A DNA stretch of 64,000 nt. Origin: Hermatobates lingyangjiaoensis (Eukaryota; Arthropoda; Insecta; Hemiptera; Hermatobatidae). The notes under the pieces are model-generated. The model did no database searches, had not been told where the DNA came from, and saw only the letters and a program-made list of their open reading frames with translations. How positions within the stretch are numbered: position 1 is the stretch's first letter; each line of letters begins with the position of its first letter. Both the position numbers and the translations under genes were made by a program. Below, one piece after another: positions 61,193 to 64,000 of this stretch. The stretch covers positions 666,001-730,000 of the forward strand of contig JAPFBL010000105.1 of NCBI GenBank assembly GCA_026182355.1, given 5' to 3'.

Positions 61193-61193
<1 letters not shown>
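60936..61193. other. Upstream flank of the Penelope-like relic
   Basis: Less AT-rich stretch 60945-61075, upstream of the minus-strand Penelope frame. It may be part of the element's 5' region or terminal repeat, but no direct repeat was matched. Confidence 0.35.
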
Positions 61194-61287
<94 letters not shown>

Positions 61288-61291
61288 TATC
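61194..61291. repeat. Compound (CA)n(TA)n microsatellite
   Basis: CA repeats (61194-61242) are followed by TA repeats (61248-61291). Confidence 0.95.
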
Positions 61292-61395
61292 AATGATCAA
61301 ACCACAATAAGAAAATGGGAAAACAAGACTAAGATCTTTCAACCGTACCCTTAGTCTTTTTTCCCCATTTCATATTGTGGTTTGATCATACATAT
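61285..61395. repeat. Foldback pair of the dispersed TA-linked repeat
   Basis: A minus-strand copy (61291-61348) is joined head to head to a shorter, more diverged plus-strand copy (61349-61390, TTAGTCTTTTTTCCCCATTT then TTGTGGTTTGATCAT). AT repeats flank both sides. The minus-strand copy is almost identical to 234-300. Confidence 0.8.
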
Positions 61396-64000
61396 ATATG
61401 AATATTTATATAAATATATATAATATTCTGTTGCGTCATATATTTGAACCACTTTACTTCTATTTGTTTAAATTAAAATTGTACACCTCTATAAGTATTC
61501 TCACTTTTTATTCAATAACGTTATATTTGTAACATTTCATATGTTGTAGTTTTGCAACATTTTAATACAAGTATAATTGATGATTGTTGCATGATTTGTT
61601 TTAGTTTCTTTTCTATTGCATGTCTATGGAACAAGTTTTAAATATAACTGAAACGTTGGATTTGAATTTAGGAAACTAACCGATTCCTAATAAATATATT
61701 TTGTTATATTCATATATCTATACACTTAATAGGGTTAGGTAGAAAATCTAGGAATATCGCTTTGTATTTATACCATAACTTCGCAATAAATACGTGATTA
61801 AAAATCAACACATATTCGTACGTGAATCAAATCAATTGTAAAAAATTCTGAAATGTGTTTTATAAATATATCAATGTGCCATTAGAATTCTTTGTCATGA
61901 TTTATATTTTTCAGAGGCATTCTCTTTGTTCACTATCTCTGGTTGTTTATTTTTTAGTTTTAGTAGTCTCTGGCAAGGCTCATAACAAGCCTTCCCACAA
62001 CTTTTTAAATATTCATTTTGATTAGTCGTAATTCTCAAAAACAACTTAATTTTAGATTTGAAATCAATTAAAAATATTATCTAACCATATTTTTCAAATG
62101 AAGTCTAAAATAAGAAAGTTTGTCATTGCCTACTGCAGATGACATAGCAAATTCTGTTTCCTATAACTAGAGCGCTCCCGGACTTGACCTCTATTTATTG
62201 CGGTATATTTTACTTGCGTGGTTGGCAACCCTGACGGAATATCCCACCCCACAGTCCCGGTACGATCTCCGAACCTACCCTATCGGGATAACCCTCCCCC
62301 ATTGGTTTACTTAAAGTCAGTATTTAATATTTTAATAAAAAAAAATAAAATATTCGAACGGTTTCGCAAAATTATTCTGACGTTAGGGAGTGGCCAAAAA
62401 CTATTTGCAAACCTCGACTTCTCTTCCTTTTGGGATAAAACTGAGGGCTCCAACCCTCTCATATGAAAATGTAAGTATTATTTTTTTATATTATTTATTT
62501 ACCATGAGATTAAATGATTATGATGACAGAAGACTTAGCAGTTATTCTTGACATGCATTCTAAGTTAGTATCTATAAATAACTTAATCAGGCCATCACGA
62601 GCTATTTCTGATCAACATTGGCCTCATGGTAACAGCGTGATTTCTTTCTCATTAAAAAAAATTGAATAAATCTTTTTTTTAATTTTACCAGCACAATTTG
62701 ACCTTCTATTGAACACTATCAATGCCATTTTTAAATATAACTCATAAGAATGAATGCACAGGCTTGGAAATGTTTTGTGAAATGCACAAGCGATTGATAA
62801 GTTGTTATACAAGAATATATGCGGGGTAGGGACGTAGGGCTTGAGAGGTACTGGCCTAACACAGTTTTATGTTGATCAATAAAGCTAATGTGGGTAGCGG
62901 TGACCTGCTAAAAGTAAACGACTCAGTTTTACCAGTTCTTTAATCAAAAATAACAACTCACCACACCGCAGTCCTCAATATATACATATCGTTCAATTAT
63001 CGCCAAAACAAACATTTTTTAACTTATTTGTTTATCGGATGAAATTAAAGGTTTACATAAACAAAGCATTTTTTACCCATTATAACGCAATATCAAATCA
63101 TTAGAATAAAAGAAACTAGCGTTATTTCTCTGTTGCTTTATCGGTACTTTTAAACTAATATCTCACTTTTCTTTCTTGGCAGCCAATATTGCAGAAACAA
63201 ATATAACATTTTCAACATCTATTATTCTACTTCTGAAGTACTAATAATTAATTATACTAGTTTTTAACTTGTCTTTTCTGAGAGCTGATCATGTTACTTG
63301 TGGTACATTTTAGTTTCTGATACGAAGGTCTACTATTAAGATGGCTTTTTAAAACATTAATTATAACGAATTTAAATTTATTTTAAGTGGATAGTTGTTT
63401 TGTTTTACACTTTTCAAGAAGTAGACAAATTAAGATGATTATGTATATATCAAGAGATTATAAGCTACTAGACGATTAAAGAAATCGCCAAATATTTAAG
63501 AAAAAAATTGAAAATATTCCAAGGTCTTACGAGACAAGACAATCTCCTAAATAATACTAACCCTAAATACCTAGAAAAGATTCCCAACTTTTTCAACTTT
63601 TATTAAGTTTGTGGTAATTTCTTTATATATATATGCAAATTTATTGACTAGTTCACAGTTTAAACATTTTTCATTAAAAAGATGGCTTTAATTTATTAAA
63701 ACACATTACTTTATTTAGTTGTTTTGACATGTTTAAAATGCTTTTTTCATTTTTGTTATATATATATATATTGGTTTTAAATCAGTTGTCTCAATCTGAT
63801 ATTTACTTGGGTATTGACCATCAAATCGCAAGTTGTCACACCATCCCAAAAGACAAGTTATAATTTAAGAAAAAATTACTTGATATATTAAAAGGTGTAA
63901 ACAAAATTAAGTCTTTTAGAAATGCACCAAGATACCTCAATTAAAACAAATGGTGCTCAAGACAAGCTTAAATCAGAGTCTCACTAAAACTGTGGTTGAG
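61396..64000. other. No gene seen
   Basis: AT-rich. A GC-richer patch at 62160-62470 (TTGGCAACCCTGACGG onward) contains an open stretch without an ATG start and no recognisable domain. Short TATATA runs lie at 63625 and 63760. Confidence 0.45.

Noticed and set aside
62218..62466. 82-codon open frame in a GC-richer patch
   Set aside because: It has no ATG start and no recognisable domain.

Overview
The window is AT-rich nuclear DNA from an animal, most likely an arthropod. The evidence is a spliced gene with GT-AG introns, a 5'-truncated R1-clade non-LTR retrotransposon, degraded Jockey-like and Penelope-like retroelements, hAT remnants, many AT and CA microsatellites and a large satellite block. 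Nothing in the sequence supports a call to order or genus. There are no operons, CRISPR arrays or rRNA genes, and I could support no tRNA gene.

Layout. Positions 1-1360 hold nested inverted repeats that look like the ends of Penelope-like elements. Positions 3234-6117 (minus strand) hold the only host gene I can support: four phase-0 exons coding for an EGF-like module followed by the first half of a multi-pass THH1/TOM1/TOM3-like membrane protein. Two MITEs sit in its introns (2628-3154, hAT type with an exact 8-bp target duplication; 4398-4912). Positions 10197-31690 are a satellite block with a monomer of about 302 bp. Its orientation runs A (10197-11656), B (11657-27615), then A again (27616-31690). 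About 6.1 kb in the middle (20707-26820) is not believable genomic sequence: it looks like the same satellite ruined by a homopolymer-stretching consensus error.

A single R1-clade retrotransposon fragment (27656-29052) lies inside the satellite with a 12-bp target duplication, 40 bp from the second orientation switch. Its 3' untranslated region carries a strong match to the core of an HDV-like self-cleaving ribozyme. This is the most interesting object in the window.

From 31.7 kb to the end the DNA is intergenic or intronic and full of transposon debris: non-LTR fragments (32.4, 39.3-40.0 and 45.6 kb), a hAT transposase tail (41.8-42.2 kb), a SINE-like unit (34.1 kb), a family with terminal inverted repeats of about 50 bp (48.2-50.7 and 54.6-56.0 kb, partial at 58.2 kb), a Penelope-like reverse transcriptase ghost (60.1-60.9 kb), two tandem-repeat arrays (37.7 and 44.3 kb) and a purine-rich tract (46.3 kb).

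The satellite monomer is itself a long imperfect inverted repeat, which suggests that a foldback or MITE-like element was amplified in tandem. Every monomer carries TATCGATA boxes (the DREF/BEAF-32 recognition sequence in flies) and two GCCGCCAT boxes (the YY1/Pho core), so the block could act as a large array of chromatin-protein sites.
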